Below are positions 26,231 to 34,206 of a stretch of 64,000 bases of DNA, one piece after another (position 1 is the first letter of the stretch; the number at the start of each line of letters is the position of its first letter). Made by a program: the position numbers and the translations under genes. The stretch spans positions 744,001-808,000 of the forward strand of contig OW818635.1 of assembly GCA_942492825.1 (NCBI GenBank), read 5' to 3'. This DNA is from GWE2-51-13 sp942492825 (GTDB lineage Bacteria; Bacillota_I; Bacilli_A; Erysipelotrichales; Erysipelotrichaceae). The notes below the pieces were generated by a model. The model searched no databases. It was given only the letters and a program-made list of their open reading frames with translations, and was not told the origin of the DNA.

Positions 26231-27039
26231 AGCGTGACTTTCATGATCCAAGGTTGGAAAAGTTGATTAAGATCGATAAACCGAAAGAATATAGGGAGTC
26301 CGATTGCGATCAATAAAAACAGGTAATCATTGAATTTCAAGGAGCGTTTTCGTCGCTTACGGTCATACCGACCATATCCGCGGCATTTCATCGCGTTATA
26401 TACATGTTCCGCACGGTCGATGCTTTTCAGAAGCAACTGACCCACAAAACTTCCCATATCTTTCAGTTCGATGCCTTTGTCTGAGTTGTGCCGCAATTTA
26501 TACGCGATGATCATCACCGACGTCTCTTCCGCCAAACTACCAAGATACCGATAGGTCATTTCGAAAAGAGTGACCAACAGATCCGGGATATGCATCCGAC
26601 GCATTTGGGCGGTGATTTGGGTAAACGGCGTGACCGCAACCAAGATCAATACCGCAGCGACGCAGAGGAATGTTCGAAAAAGTAAAACGATCAAGGACAC
26701 AAAACCATAACTGAAATTCAATCCCGAGATCGTAAACATCGTCGCTTGATCGAAGAATACATTGGATAAACCCGCGAAAAGCGAGAAAGGTAAAGCTATT
26801 ACGACCCGCTTCAATATCATCGCATACGGTGTTTCGCTCAAAGACATCAATAATACCGGATAGAAGATAAAGGGGGTCAATGCGAAGAATGTATGACGGT
26901 CAAATGAAAGGACAAGAACGATATAGAAAAACGTCGCAAGGATCTTCACCGAAGGATGAAGATCATGGATGACCGAACGACCCGATGAGAGTTGTTCGAG
27001 CGTATAGATTTCATGGATCTTACTTCTTACATCGACCAT
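26224..27039 (-). CDS. cbiQ: ECF-type nickel/cobalt transporter T component (CbiQ/NikQ-like)
   Basis: A 271-residue membrane protein with about five or six helices and the cytosolic coupling helix ending AEHVYNAMKCRGYG, the Ala-Arg-Gly signature of EcfT/CbiQ proteins. It links the ATPase to the substrate-binding membrane protein. Position between cbiM and cbiO and co-transcription with larEBC indicate nickel rather than cobalt as the cargo (inference). Confidence 0.92.
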   Translation of the reverse strand: MVDVRSKIHEIYTLEQLSSGRSVIHDLHPSVKILATFFYIVLVLSFDRHTFFALTPFIFYPVLLMSLSETPYAMILKRVVIALPFSLFAGLSNVFFDQATMFTISGLNFSYGFVSLIVLLFRTFLCVAAVLILVAVTPFTQITAQMRRMHIPDLLVTLFEMTYRYLGSLAEETSVMIIAYKLRHNSDKGIELKDMGSFVGQLLLKSIDRAEHVYNAMKCRGYGRYDRKRRKRSLKFNDYLFLLIAIGLPIFFRFIDLNQLFQPWIMKVTLC

Positions 27040-27062
27040 AGGTTCCCTTTTCTAGCGAAATA

Positions 27063-28067
27063 TTAAGCGGAAGTTGATTTGATCTTTTTCTTCTTAACAA
27101 CATAAATCAGAACACCGACCCCACCCGCAAGCGCGAAGGTGATCAAACTACCGATGATACCTGCCAAGCCGGTACCGTTCGGATCGTTCGAGGGCGCATA
27201 CCCCGGAAGAAAGGACGTCAGTTCTTGGATTTTTGCGGAAAAAGCATGGATACTTTCGTTGTTGAAGAGTTCACTTACTCCCGCGACATTTTGAATCGAC
27301 CATTCCAAACCATCCGGATTGACCGATGCGAAATAGGAGAGACCGCCCGCAATCAACAAACTCGCGATCCCGAACACGAAAAGCAACTTACGGATTTTAA
27401 ATTTCGGTCTTATACTCCTTGTCTCTATGGCTTCATCCAGGATTTCAGGTCGTGTCTTATACACAAAGTTCAACACCAACGCGGTGACGATCCCTTCCAC
27501 GATTCCGATGGCCAAATGAATCGGTTGCATCATCAAGGAGAACGCCGCAAACGGTAAGGCGGTTACGCCTGAAAACAAAGTTTGGATCACTACACCGAAA
27601 GCACCTAACTGAAGTGCGACAACAGCGGAAAGAATCGATGCGATCGTCAATCGTTTCGCGTCGATTCCCTTTTTAAGAATCGGTTTATAAATTAGCGGAT
27701 AAACGATCAGACATGGGATCACCGCTATATTGAACAAATTTGCACCCAAAGCGAACAAGCCGCCATCGGCGAAAAACAACGCTTGGATCAATAAGACAGC
27801 CGATAAGGTCAGCATCGCAGGATATCCCCCAAGCATCGCCGCCAACATCATCCCACCGCCGATATGGCCGCTTGATCCCGTTCCGGGAATCGTAAAATTG
27901 ATCATTTGGGCAGCGAAAATAAACGAACCGGTGACCGCCATTAAAGGGATCTTCCGTTCGATCACGTCAAGTTTGATTTTCGAAGTCGATCGTGCGATCG
28001 CCGCGGTACTCACGATGTACATCGTCGTACCGATAGCCGGAGAAAGAAGCGCATCTGCCATATGCAT
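27063..28067 (-). CDS. CbiM-CbiN fusion, nickel/cobalt-binding ECF component
   Basis: A 334-residue protein. Residues 1-220 are CbiM/NikM: it starts MHMADALLSP, whose N-terminal Met-His residues form the metal site, and has GTGSSGHIGGGMMLAAMLGG. The C-terminal 100 residues are CbiN-like: a membrane helix, an extracytoplasmic loop with PDGLEWS, and a second helix. ATG 28067 is set by AGGAGG seven bases upstream and by the required N-terminus. It is first in the nickel operon, directly after a structured leader. Confidence 0.92.
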   Translation of the reverse strand: MHMADALLSPAIGTTMYIVSTAAIARSTSKIKLDVIERKIPLMAVTGSFIFAAQMINFTIPGTGSSGHIGGGMMLAAMLGGYPAMLTLSAVLLIQALFFADGGLFALGANLFNIAVIPCLIVYPLIYKPILKKGIDAKRLTIASILSAVVALQLGAFGVVIQTLFSGVTALPFAAFSLMMQPIHLAIGIVEGIVTALVLNFVYKTRPEILDEAIETRSIRPKFKIRKLLFVFGIASLLIAGGLSYFASVNPDGLEWSIQNVAGVSELFNNESIHAFSAKIQELTSFLPGYAPSNDPNGTGLAGIIGSLITFALAGGVGVLIYVVKKKKIKSTSA

Positions 28068-28087
28068 AAGGTTTCCTCCTTCCAAAT

Positions 28088-28145
28088 AAAAATTGCCGAT
28101 TGATTTCCGGGGTTACACCGAGGGAATTACCTTCATGGCAATTTT
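28088..28145 (-). terminator. Terminator-like hairpin in the cbiMN leader
   Basis: Nine-base stem AAAATTGCC/GGCAATTTT (28137-28145 with 28089-28097) closes a 39-base internal region; on the minus strand it runs into a T-rich tract a few bases before the cbiMN ribosome binding site. Probably the regulated part of the leader. Confidence 0.55.
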
Positions 28146-28167
28146 CATGTTGTTTTTACTTGTTAGC

Positions 28168-28216
28168 GTTCAATATTGATTACGATACTTTCGCGTGGCT
28201 GCAGCCACGGTTGAAC
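28168..28216 (-). promoter_or_regulatory. Compact three-way-junction RNA in the cbiMN leader, class unknown
   Basis: In minus-strand RNA, GTTCAA (28211-28216) pairs with TTGAAC (28168-28173). Inside are a perfect palindromic hairpin CGTGGC-TGCA-GCCACG (28194-28209) and a small CGA...TCG hairpin (28183-28193), directly adjoining. Upstream is a possible -10 TACAAT (28235-28240). It could be a metal-sensing aptamer; alternatively the palindrome is a protein operator. Confidence 0.5.
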
Positions 28217-28284
28217 TAGGTTCTGGTTGATTTTATTGTAGCATGCTTTTGAAAAGAAAAGTCTGACACTTTTCTTTTTGTGTA

Positions 28285-28713
28285 CTAATTATTGCTAATT
28301 AAGAGTCGTATCTCTTCTACGACCGATTCGATCTGCTTCGCCAAGGTGACATTATCAAATCCAGCGAAGGTATTTCCGCATTTATTCATTGTTATCAAAA
28401 TGCGATGCGCGTCGCTTTGACCGACAGCCACCGCCATTGTGGGCGTAACTTCCCCAAAGAGCGAATCGGCGATGACGATCCCCACCGGTCCTATGATAAT
28501 GTCCGCTCTGCGACTGTTGACGACGACCGCGTTCTCGCCGGTCGCTCCATCGACACCGGCTTTGACCATCGTCGCCGTGGCGATACTGTTGGTTCCGACC
28601 GCCGTGATTTTCACATACGAAAACTGCACACGAATCGAATCGATCAGTTGTCGTCCCAGTTTCCCTCCTTGTCCATCGATGACAAGGATCTTGATTTCCG
28701 AGTCTTTTTTCAT
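28285..28713 (-). CDS. DUF3842 family protein
   Basis: A 142-residue protein of the DUF3842 family with a P-loop-like or Rossmann-like start (KILVIDGQGGKLGRQL) and conserved GVDGATGENAVVVN and GPVGIVIADSLFGEVTP segments. Function unknown; small anaerobe-associated family. Start at 28713 fits the family N-terminus. It lies between the nickel operon and the AOR genes and has no overlap with either, so its functional link to metal cofactors is only positional. Confidence 0.8.
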   Translation of the reverse strand: MKKDSEIKILVIDGQGGKLGRQLIDSIRVQFSYVKITAVGTNSIATATMVKAGVDGATGENAVVVNSRRADIIIGPVGIVIADSLFGEVTPTMAVAVGQSDAHRILITMNKCGNTFAGFDNVTLAKQIESVVEEIRLLISNN

Positions 28714-28776
28714 GTTGGTTACCTTTTCTTCATTATATCGCATCTTTAGGTACCATCAACCATAAATAAAACAATG

Positions 28777-28807
28777 AAAAAGCGGACTCCTTTGCGGGAA
28801 TCCGCTT
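28777..28807 (-). terminator. Intrinsic terminator after the AOR-moaD unit
   Basis: Eleven-base stem AAGCGGATTCC with its complement (one G-T wobble), loop CGCAAA, followed by T residues on the minus strand. Confidence 0.9.
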
Positions 28808-28815
28808 ATCTTCAA

Positions 28816-29037
28816 TCAACCTCCACCAACCGGCGGAAACAACGCGACGACATCCAGATCTTTGACGACATCGACCGGTTTACTGTGCCGTCCGTTGATC
28901 AACAAGATGGCGACATCCTTCGCATCGATCTTCAACGCATTCAGGATCGACTGCGCATCCGGATAGTCAGAATGCGGTAAATACAGGATCTTTTCCCGAT
29001 TGTCCCGCAACGTTGCGAATAAGCGAACTTCGATCAT
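28816..29037 (-). CDS. MoaD/ThiS-like ubiquitin-fold sulfur carrier
   Basis: A 73-residue beta-grasp protein ending FPPVGGG, the diglycine tail that is thiocarboxylated in MoaD-type carriers. MoaD donates sulfur for the molybdopterin dithiolene. Position 30 bases after the AOR gene, under the same riboswitch, fits a role in making or maturing the tungstopterin of AOR. AOR-linked MoaD proteins are common in anaerobes. A separate general MoaD may exist elsewhere. Confidence 0.88.
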   Translation of the reverse strand: MIEVRLFATLRDNREKILYLPHSDYPDAQSILNALKIDAKDVAILLINGRHSKPVDVVKDLDVVALFPPVGGG

Positions 29038-29067
29038 GGCACCTCCGTAGGGATGGACTATATTCTC

Positions 29068-30867
29068 TTAAAGAAGTCCTAAGCGACGCAGCGTTTCTTC
29101 GGTCGGGAATGCGTCTTTCCATCCACGGACATCGTAATATTGAGGTAAGGTAATGTCAAGTTTGCTGACTTCACCTTTGGACGGACCTTCTTTGATCGGT
29201 TCTTTCAACAAACGTGCCGGTAACGTATCGTCACCCGCGACCATGCCTGCTTCTTTATTGAACATACGTTCGAGATTGTAGATACGTTCGCCGGCTTCCA
29301 AAACACCCGCGACATCGTAATTGGTCCCGGTCGCCGCGTTCAACATGCCCGCGTATTCCGGTGCGCCAAGCGCGAACGACGTAAATAAGCACATCCCGCT
29401 GGAGTCGATAACGGCGGTGAGATCTTGGAAGATCTTCGTCCAAGTGGCTTTACCTTCGGTTGCTAAACGATCCAACGGTTCAGGCAATCCGAGGACTTCC
29501 GGTGAAATCATGTAACCGCGAACGTGACATCCACCGCGATTGCTGGTGGCATAAGTGATCCCGATGCCTTGGATACCGCGCGCATCATACGCCGGCATCT
29601 CTTGTTTCTTGACGCTCATCGAGAATTCCGGAACGCCGTAGTGGGAACATAGACGCCATGAACCTTGCGCCATCAAACGACCCAACTCGTTGTCTCCGTA
29701 ACCCATATGTTTCGTCCATTCGACGATCGCATCCGCATTGCCCCATGTCAGAGGAACGCCGGCGCAATCTTCTTCTTTGATGTAACCTTTTTGGTAGAGT
29801 TCCATGGCCGCCGCGATCGTGGTCGGAGTCGAAATCGCATCCAAACCAAGTTCGTTACACCAGTTATTCGCTTCGTTGATCTTGTTCAGATCGTCGATAC
29901 CGCAGTTCGCCCCGAAAGCCCACAGCGGTTCGTATTCCGGTCCGCCGACCGTCTTCCCGTTCAGGTTGATGACACGGCCGCAACCGATCGGACAACGGTG
30001 GCAATACCCTTGTTTGATCAAGTATTTTTCTTTTAAGGTTTCGCCGCCGGTTTGATCCGCTGTCGCGAAATAGGATTCCTGCCAGTTTTTCGTCGGATAG
30101 GATCCGATATTATTGACGATGTTAACCAAAACCGCGGTTCCGTACGTCGGCAAGCCGGCTCCGGTAACGCCGTTTTCACGGATCTTGCGCAACGATTCGT
30201 TAACGACCGTACGCAAGGCTTCTTTATCGAACGGTTCGATGACGGTTCTCGACGAGGAAACGACGATCGCCTTCAACTGTTTGCTTCCCATGACGGCACC
30301 GACGCCACTGCGTCCGGCCGCACGATCGGCTTCGTTCATGATACAGGCTAACTCGACCATCTTTTCACCGGCCGGGCCGATGTTCAAGACGGAAGCGTCT
30401 TTCCCATGTTTTTCTTTCAAAATTTCTTCGACTTCAGATGAGATTTTTCCCCACAAGCCATCGGCCGGAAGAATTTCGACTTTATCGTCATGAATGCTCA
30501 TGTAAACCGGTTTGTCCGCTCTGCCTTCGACGATGATTGCATCATAGCCGGCATATTTCAGTTTCGCTCCCCAGACACCGCCCGAGTTTGAACTTGCGAT
30601 CATCCCGGTCAACGGCGATTTGGTCACGACCATGTAACGACCGCCGGTCGGAACGTTGCATCCTGTCAACGGTCCGTTGATGAAAACCAACATGTTGGCG
30701 GGTGATAGCGGATCGACTTTGGCGATTCCCGCATCCATAAGAATCTTTGTGCCTAAACCGCGGCCGCCGATATACTTTTTGGCAACAGCTTCGTCAAGGG
30801 CTTCGGTCTTGAAGGACAGGTCCGTCAAGTTGACGCGTAACATCTTGAGATTGTACGAAGTAGTCAT
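29068..30867 (-). CDS. aor: Tungsten-containing aldehyde:ferredoxin oxidoreductase
   Basis: A 599-residue AOR-family enzyme oxidising aldehydes to acids with ferredoxin as acceptor (or the reverse). The [4Fe-4S] ligands are C289xxC292xxxC296 in YCHRCPIGCGR plus a distal cysteine in SSGMCLFTSF; pterin contacts include NIGPAGE and the AGRSGVGAVMGSK segment. Spacing matches Pyrococcus AOR. ATG 30867 has AGGAGG upstream. Expression is apparently controlled by a cofactor riboswitch. It may recycle aldehydes and keto-acid-derived acids from the amino acid fermentation encoded nearby. Confidence 0.94.
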   Translation of the reverse strand: MTTSYNLKMLRVNLTDLSFKTEALDEAVAKKYIGGRGLGTKILMDAGIAKVDPLSPANMLVFINGPLTGCNVPTGGRYMVVTKSPLTGMIASSNSGGVWGAKLKYAGYDAIIVEGRADKPVYMSIHDDKVEILPADGLWGKISSEVEEILKEKHGKDASVLNIGPAGEKMVELACIMNEADRAAGRSGVGAVMGSKQLKAIVVSSSRTVIEPFDKEALRTVVNESLRKIRENGVTGAGLPTYGTAVLVNIVNNIGSYPTKNWQESYFATADQTGGETLKEKYLIKQGYCHRCPIGCGRVINLNGKTVGGPEYEPLWAFGANCGIDDLNKINEANNWCNELGLDAISTPTTIAAAMELYQKGYIKEEDCAGVPLTWGNADAIVEWTKHMGYGDNELGRLMAQGSWRLCSHYGVPEFSMSVKKQEMPAYDARGIQGIGITYATSNRGGCHVRGYMISPEVLGLPEPLDRLATEGKATWTKIFQDLTAVIDSSGMCLFTSFALGAPEYAGMLNAATGTNYDVAGVLEAGERIYNLERMFNKEAGMVAGDDTLPARLLKEPIKEGPSKGEVSKLDITLPQYYDVRGWKDAFPTEETLRRLGLL

Positions 30868-30887
30868 GTGTTCCTCCTTTAGAACTG

Positions 30888-30912
30888 AAAAACAAGGGTG
30901 TCGGCCCTTGTT
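30888..30912 (-). terminator. Regulated intrinsic terminator of the AOR riboswitch
   Basis: Stem AACAAGGG/CCCTTGTT (30905-30912 with 30891-30898), loop CCGACA, T run, 20 bases upstream of the AOR ATG. RNA segment CGGCCC (30927-30932) can pair with GGGCCG of this hairpin (30902-30907), an evident antiterminator. Confidence 0.88.
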
Positions 30913-30915
30913 CGT

Positions 30916-31028
30916 GTTCGATGTCTGGGCCGCACAAAAATCATGCAGTCCCTTTCCATGTGGGAGGCGATCCCGTTTCCAGAACCACCCGTTGGTCGTT
31001 CTCCATTGGAGGAGAGTCGACTCGGAAC
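30916..31028 (-). promoter_or_regulatory. Moco/Tuco riboswitch aptamer
   Basis: The minus-strand RNA contains GGGATCGCCTCCC and GGAAAGGGACTGCATG, which I recognise as the conserved core of the Moco RNA motif (molybdenum or tungsten cofactor). Outer arms GTTCCGAGTC (31019-31028) and GACATCGAAC (30916-30925) can form P1 with two bulges. It lies between a good promoter and a terminator ahead of a tungsten-type AOR, so Tuco is the likelier ligand. Ligand binding would sequester the antiterminator and turn expression off (inference). Confidence 0.83.
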
Positions 31029-31040
31029 TTATCTACTTCT

Positions 31041-31068
31041 ATTATAAGCGCTTTCAGTGATTTGTGAA
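31041..31068 (-). promoter_or_regulatory. Promoter of the AOR riboswitch transcript
   Basis: Minus-strand TTCACA (31063-31068), 16-base spacer, TATAAT (31041-31046). Confidence 0.75.
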
Positions 31069-31096
31069 CCGATTCTTTTATTTTTTTGTCGACTTT

Positions 31097-31291
31097 TTAT
31101 CCACCGCATCCGCCTTCGATCAAATGGATCAAGATAACATCATAGCCCAAACGCGCCGCGATATCACAAGCTCGTTTCCCTTCTGCGTCGCACAGATTCC
31201 GGTCGACACCGGCGTCGATCAATCGTTTCACTTCATCAAGATTCTTATCCAATACAGCTTGGATCAACGGTGGATTTTGAAAGTTCGTCAT
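31097..31291 (-). CDS. Tiny ankyrin-repeat protein ending in GGCGG
   Basis: A 64-residue protein with about two ankyrin-like repeats (PPLIQAVLDKNLDEVKRLID and the AEGKRACDIAARLGYDVILI segment) and a terminal GGCGG. Its ATG overlaps the stop of the radical SAM gene (ATGA), so the two are translationally coupled. It has no signal or membrane segment. A role as a docking partner or substrate of the radical SAM enzyme is conceivable but unproven. The longer frame starting at 31333 lies inside the radical SAM gene and is not preferred. Confidence 0.75.
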   Translation of the reverse strand: MTNFQNPPLIQAVLDKNLDEVKRLIDAGVDRNLCDAEGKRACDIAARLGYDVILIHLIEGGCGG

Positions 31292-32340
31292 GCGCACTCC
31301 ACAAATCCGCGCGTCCAAAGACAGTCCGCACACGATGGATTTTGGCCGTTACAATCGCACAACGAATCGTTAACGTAATCACACGAATCCAGCAGATCGC
31401 AATCCGGACAGGATGGAAAGCGGTTGGCTAGATTTTGTAATCGTAAATCTCGATATAATCGGCTATCCCAGATTTCTTGCAACGTGTTTTCGTTAACATT
31501 CCCGTAATGATGCGGATAGATGGTCTTGCGTCGACCAAAGACATATTCGATGGAAGGATGCGCGAAACGATAACATGATGATACATTCCCGTCGGAATTC
31601 ACCGTCATCGTTCCGTCCTCGACGAAAATACATTTACGTTCCGTTTTGAGTTCGATGTTCGGAAATTTGATCTGCATTTTATTACTCATCCCAAGGTTGA
31701 GCCATTCGTTGCGTTTTTGTTTCATCAAGGGATTTTCGTGTAGCGTATATAAGATTTGATCGACGTCTTCCGGCGTTTGCGGAAGAAGGTTGGACAAGAT
31801 CAGTTTCATGAATCCCTTTTTATTCAATAACGGGATTAACGTCGAAACGTCATCGAGATTGTATTTGCTTAATACCAACTGCGCGATCAAAAACGGGCGG
31901 GTACGTCCAAGTTCCGTCCGACGCTGGATCAACTTTGCCACATTCGCAAACAATCGATCCAAATCGAAACAGCGGATCGTATAGAACGTATCATGCATCC
32001 CGTCGACCGATACGATTACCCTTTCAAACGAGGAAGCCAAGGTTTCGATGGTCTCATCGCTCCAAAAAAAAGCGTTGGTCGTGATGCTTAATTGAACCGA
32101 AGGCATACGTTTGACGATCGCATTGAAATCCGGATGTAAAGTTGGTTCGCCGATTCCGCCGAATACGACTTCGTTAAGAGATTCGATCGAATTCAGACTA
32201 TCAACCGAACGATCCACCGTTTCTTTCGCCATTTGATGGAGATCCGTCCCCCAGTTTCGACGAAAACAACTGATACAGTTTAAATTGCATTTCTGCGTCA
32301 GTTCTAAATAGACTTTGCGGATCGGACGATTTTCCAACAT
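31288..32340 (-). CDS. Radical SAM/SPASM protein, possible AOR-linked maturase
   Basis: A 350-residue radical SAM enzyme: C-N-L-N-C-I-S-C at about residues 18-25 (LTQKCNLNCISCFRRNWG) binds the [4Fe-4S]-AdoMet cluster, GGIGEPTLHPDF binds AdoMet, and a cysteine-rich C-terminal SPASM-like domain (CPDCDLLDSC and CDCNGQNPSCADC) would hold auxiliary clusters. Such enzymes modify peptides or mature enzymes; a tungsten-oxidoreductase-associated maturase family is known, and the neighbouring AOR makes that the best guess. Target not identified. Confidence 0.85.
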   Translation of the reverse strand: MLENRPIRKVYLELTQKCNLNCISCFRRNWGTDLHQMAKETVDRSVDSLNSIESLNEVVFGGIGEPTLHPDFNAIVKRMPSVQLSITTNAFFWSDETIETLASSFERVIVSVDGMHDTFYTIRCFDLDRLFANVAKLIQRRTELGRTRPFLIAQLVLSKYNLDDVSTLIPLLNKKGFMKLILSNLLPQTPEDVDQILYTLHENPLMKQKRNEWLNLGMSNKMQIKFPNIELKTERKCIFVEDGTMTVNSDGNVSSCYRFAHPSIEYVFGRRKTIYPHHYGNVNENTLQEIWDSRLYRDLRLQNLANRFPSCPDCDLLDSCDYVNDSLCDCNGQNPSCADCLWTRGFVECA

Positions 32341-32453
32341 ATCGATACCTCTTTATATGTATATGTTTTTATTGTAGCACATCCCTTGGAATGTACGCAC
32401 AACTTTTATGTCTTCTCAACGACTGAATTCTGCGATCGTATCTTCGCTTTGCA

Positions 32454-32482
32454 TTGATTCAAGTTCTTAAAAATGTTACAAT
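32454..32482 (+). promoter_or_regulatory. Promoter of the ArsB/NhaD-type permease
   Basis: TTGATT (32454-32459), 17-base spacer, TACAAT (32477-32482). Confidence 0.65.
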
Positions 32483-32548
32483 TGCACGGAATTAAAGAGA
32501 ACGAAGTAAGAAAGGGATATCGGATCAACTCGATCCTTGGGGTAACGC

Positions 32549-33823
32549 ATGGAACAAATCGCATTGGGCATATTCGCAGTCATGTATCTCTGTTTGTTGG
32601 TCTTCCCGAAATATCGGTCCTACATCGCCTTGAGCGCAGCGATCGTCTTCGTAGTCATCGGTGTCTTGCCTTCTGGTAAAGTATTAACTTCAATCGACTG
32701 GAACGTCATCCTGATGATCGGGGGTACGATGGGCATCGTTTCGTTGTTCATCGAATCCAAAATGCCTTCGTTGATGGCGGATTTCATTCTCGATAAAATG
32801 CCCAATGTCAAATGGGCAATCGTCGCATTGGCATTGTTTGCGGGGATCGTATCCGCTTTTATCGACAACGTCGCTACCGTCTTGATGGTCGCCCCCGTCG
32901 CGCTTGATATCGCACGTAAGTTGAAGATTTCTCCGGTCAACGCCATCATCGCGATCGCGGTTTCATCCAATCTGCAGGGTGCCGCAACCTTGGTCGGTGA
33001 TACGACCTCGATCTTGTTGGGTGGTGCCGCGAAGATGAACTTCCTTGATTTCTTCTTTTATCAAGGCCGGATCGGGATTTTCTGGGTCGTTCAATTCGGT
33101 GCGATCGCATCAGCATTCATTCTTCTCTACATCTTCCGTAAAGATAACAAGCCGATTCATTTGACTGACAAAACAGTCGTCACGGATTACTTCCCTTCGT
33201 ATTTGTTGGGCGGAATGGTTCTCTTATTGATTCTTGCGTCGTTTATTCCGGAAGCTTCCAAACTTCCTGAAACCAACGGTTTGATTTGCGTGTCTTTGAT
33301 GGTTGTCGGTTTGATTCGCGAAGCACTCTTTAAGAAAAATCCTTCCCGCGTCGTTTCGACCATTCTGGAAATCGACGTTCAAACGATTCTGTTACTGGCG
33401 AGTTTGTTTGTGGTCATCGGCGGTATCAAGGAAGTCGGGATCATCGACAGTATCTCGAAACTCTTCGTTCAGTTCGCGGGGGATAACCTGTTTGCGATTT
33501 ATACCTTAATCGTCTTCGCTTCCGTGTTTATCTCCGCCTTCATCGACAACATACCGTATGTCGCTACGATGCTTCCGGTTGTCGCATCGATCGCGACGCA
33601 GATGTCCGTCGACCCGACGATCCTATACTTCGGTCTATTGATCGGAGCGACCTTAGGTGGTAACATGACTCCGATCGGCGCTTCGGCCAACATCGCAGGT
33701 CTAGGGATCTTACGCAAAGAAGGACATGAGGTCAGTACCGCTACGTTTATGAAAATCGGGATTCCCTTCACCGTCGCGGCGGTGTTAAGCGGATATATCT
33801 TGATTTGGTTCATTTGGATGTAA
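32549..33823 (+). CDS. ArsB/NhaD/CitM superfamily ion transporter
   Basis: A 424-residue membrane protein with about eleven helices in two inverted halves, each with a re-entrant motif: SAFIDNVATVLMVAPVA near residue 110 and SAFIDNIPYVATMLPV near 330; SSNLQGAATLVGDTTS and GGNMTPIGASANIAG are the paired glycine-rich loops. The family exports arsenite, exchanges Na+/H+ or carries carboxylates. No arsenic genes are nearby, so substrate is open. GGGGT precedes the ATG. Own promoter and terminator. Confidence 0.87.
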   Translation: MEQIALGIFAVMYLCLLVFPKYRSYIALSAAIVFVVIGVLPSGKVLTSIDWNVILMIGGTMGIVSLFIESKMPSLMADFILDKMPNVKWAIVALALFAGIVSAFIDNVATVLMVAPVALDIARKLKISPVNAIIAIAVSSNLQGAATLVGDTTSILLGGAAKMNFLDFFFYQGRIGIFWVVQFGAIASAFILLYIFRKDNKPIHLTDKTVVTDYFPSYLLGGMVLLLILASFIPEASKLPETNGLICVSLMVVGLIREALFKKNPSRVVSTILEIDVQTILLLASLFVVIGGIKEVGIIDSISKLFVQFAGDNLFAIYTLIVFASVFISAFIDNIPYVATMLPVVASIATQMSVDPTILYFGLLIGATLGGNMTPIGASANIAGLGILRKEGHEVSTATFMKIGIPFTVAAVLSGYILIWFIWM

Positions 33824-33826
33824 GTA

Positions 33827-33850
33827 AAAAGACCTGCGGGTCTTTTTTTT
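33827..33850 (+). terminator. Bidirectional intrinsic terminator
   Basis: Stem AAAAGACC/GGTCTTTT, loop TGCG, with T runs on both strands; serves the plus-strand permease and the convergent DUF1232 gene. Confidence 0.88.
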
Positions 33851-33858
33851 CGATTGAT

Positions 33859-34206
33859 TTAGTTTACAAACATGTAAATGAGATAGATGAGGAATCCATA
33901 GAACATAATCACCAATCCAACTCCAAGCCAGCCGAACTTTGAAGGTCTGAGTTCGCTCTTCTCTGCCCGCAACATACATTCCTGCCACAGATCACTTGAG
34001 ATGCTTTTAATGATCAAGTAGATTCCCATAGGTAGAAGAACTAGATCATCCAAGTAGCCTAGGACCGGAATGAAATCCGGAATCAAGTCGATCGGTGAGA
34101 GCGCATACGCCAACACAAGCACAGGCAATATTTTCTTATACCATGCCACATCGGGTCTTCGATATAACAGTGACAAAGCGATCAGTTGTGTCTTAAGCCT
34201 CTTCAT
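33859..34206 (-). CDS. DUF1232 (YkvA-like) small membrane protein
   Basis: A 115-residue protein with the DUF1232 signature ALSPIDLIPDFIPVLGYLDD (about residues 35-54) and two hydrophobic stretches, one in the signature region and one at the C-terminus. Function unknown. Its ATG overlaps the stop codon of the RocB-like peptidase, so the two are co-translated; no functional reason for this pairing is apparent. Confidence 0.87.
   Translation of the reverse strand: MKRLKTQLIALSLLYRRPDVAWYKKILPVLVLAYALSPIDLIPDFIPVLGYLDDLVLLPMGIYLIIKSISSDLWQECMLRAEKSELRPSKFGWLGVGLVIMFYGFLIYLIYMFVN

Noticed and set aside
28086..28240. Cobalamin or NiCo riboswitch at the cbiMN leader
   Set aside because: B12-box-like sequences are absent and the layout is a three-way junction, unlike the four-stem NiCo type; kept only as an unclassified leader.
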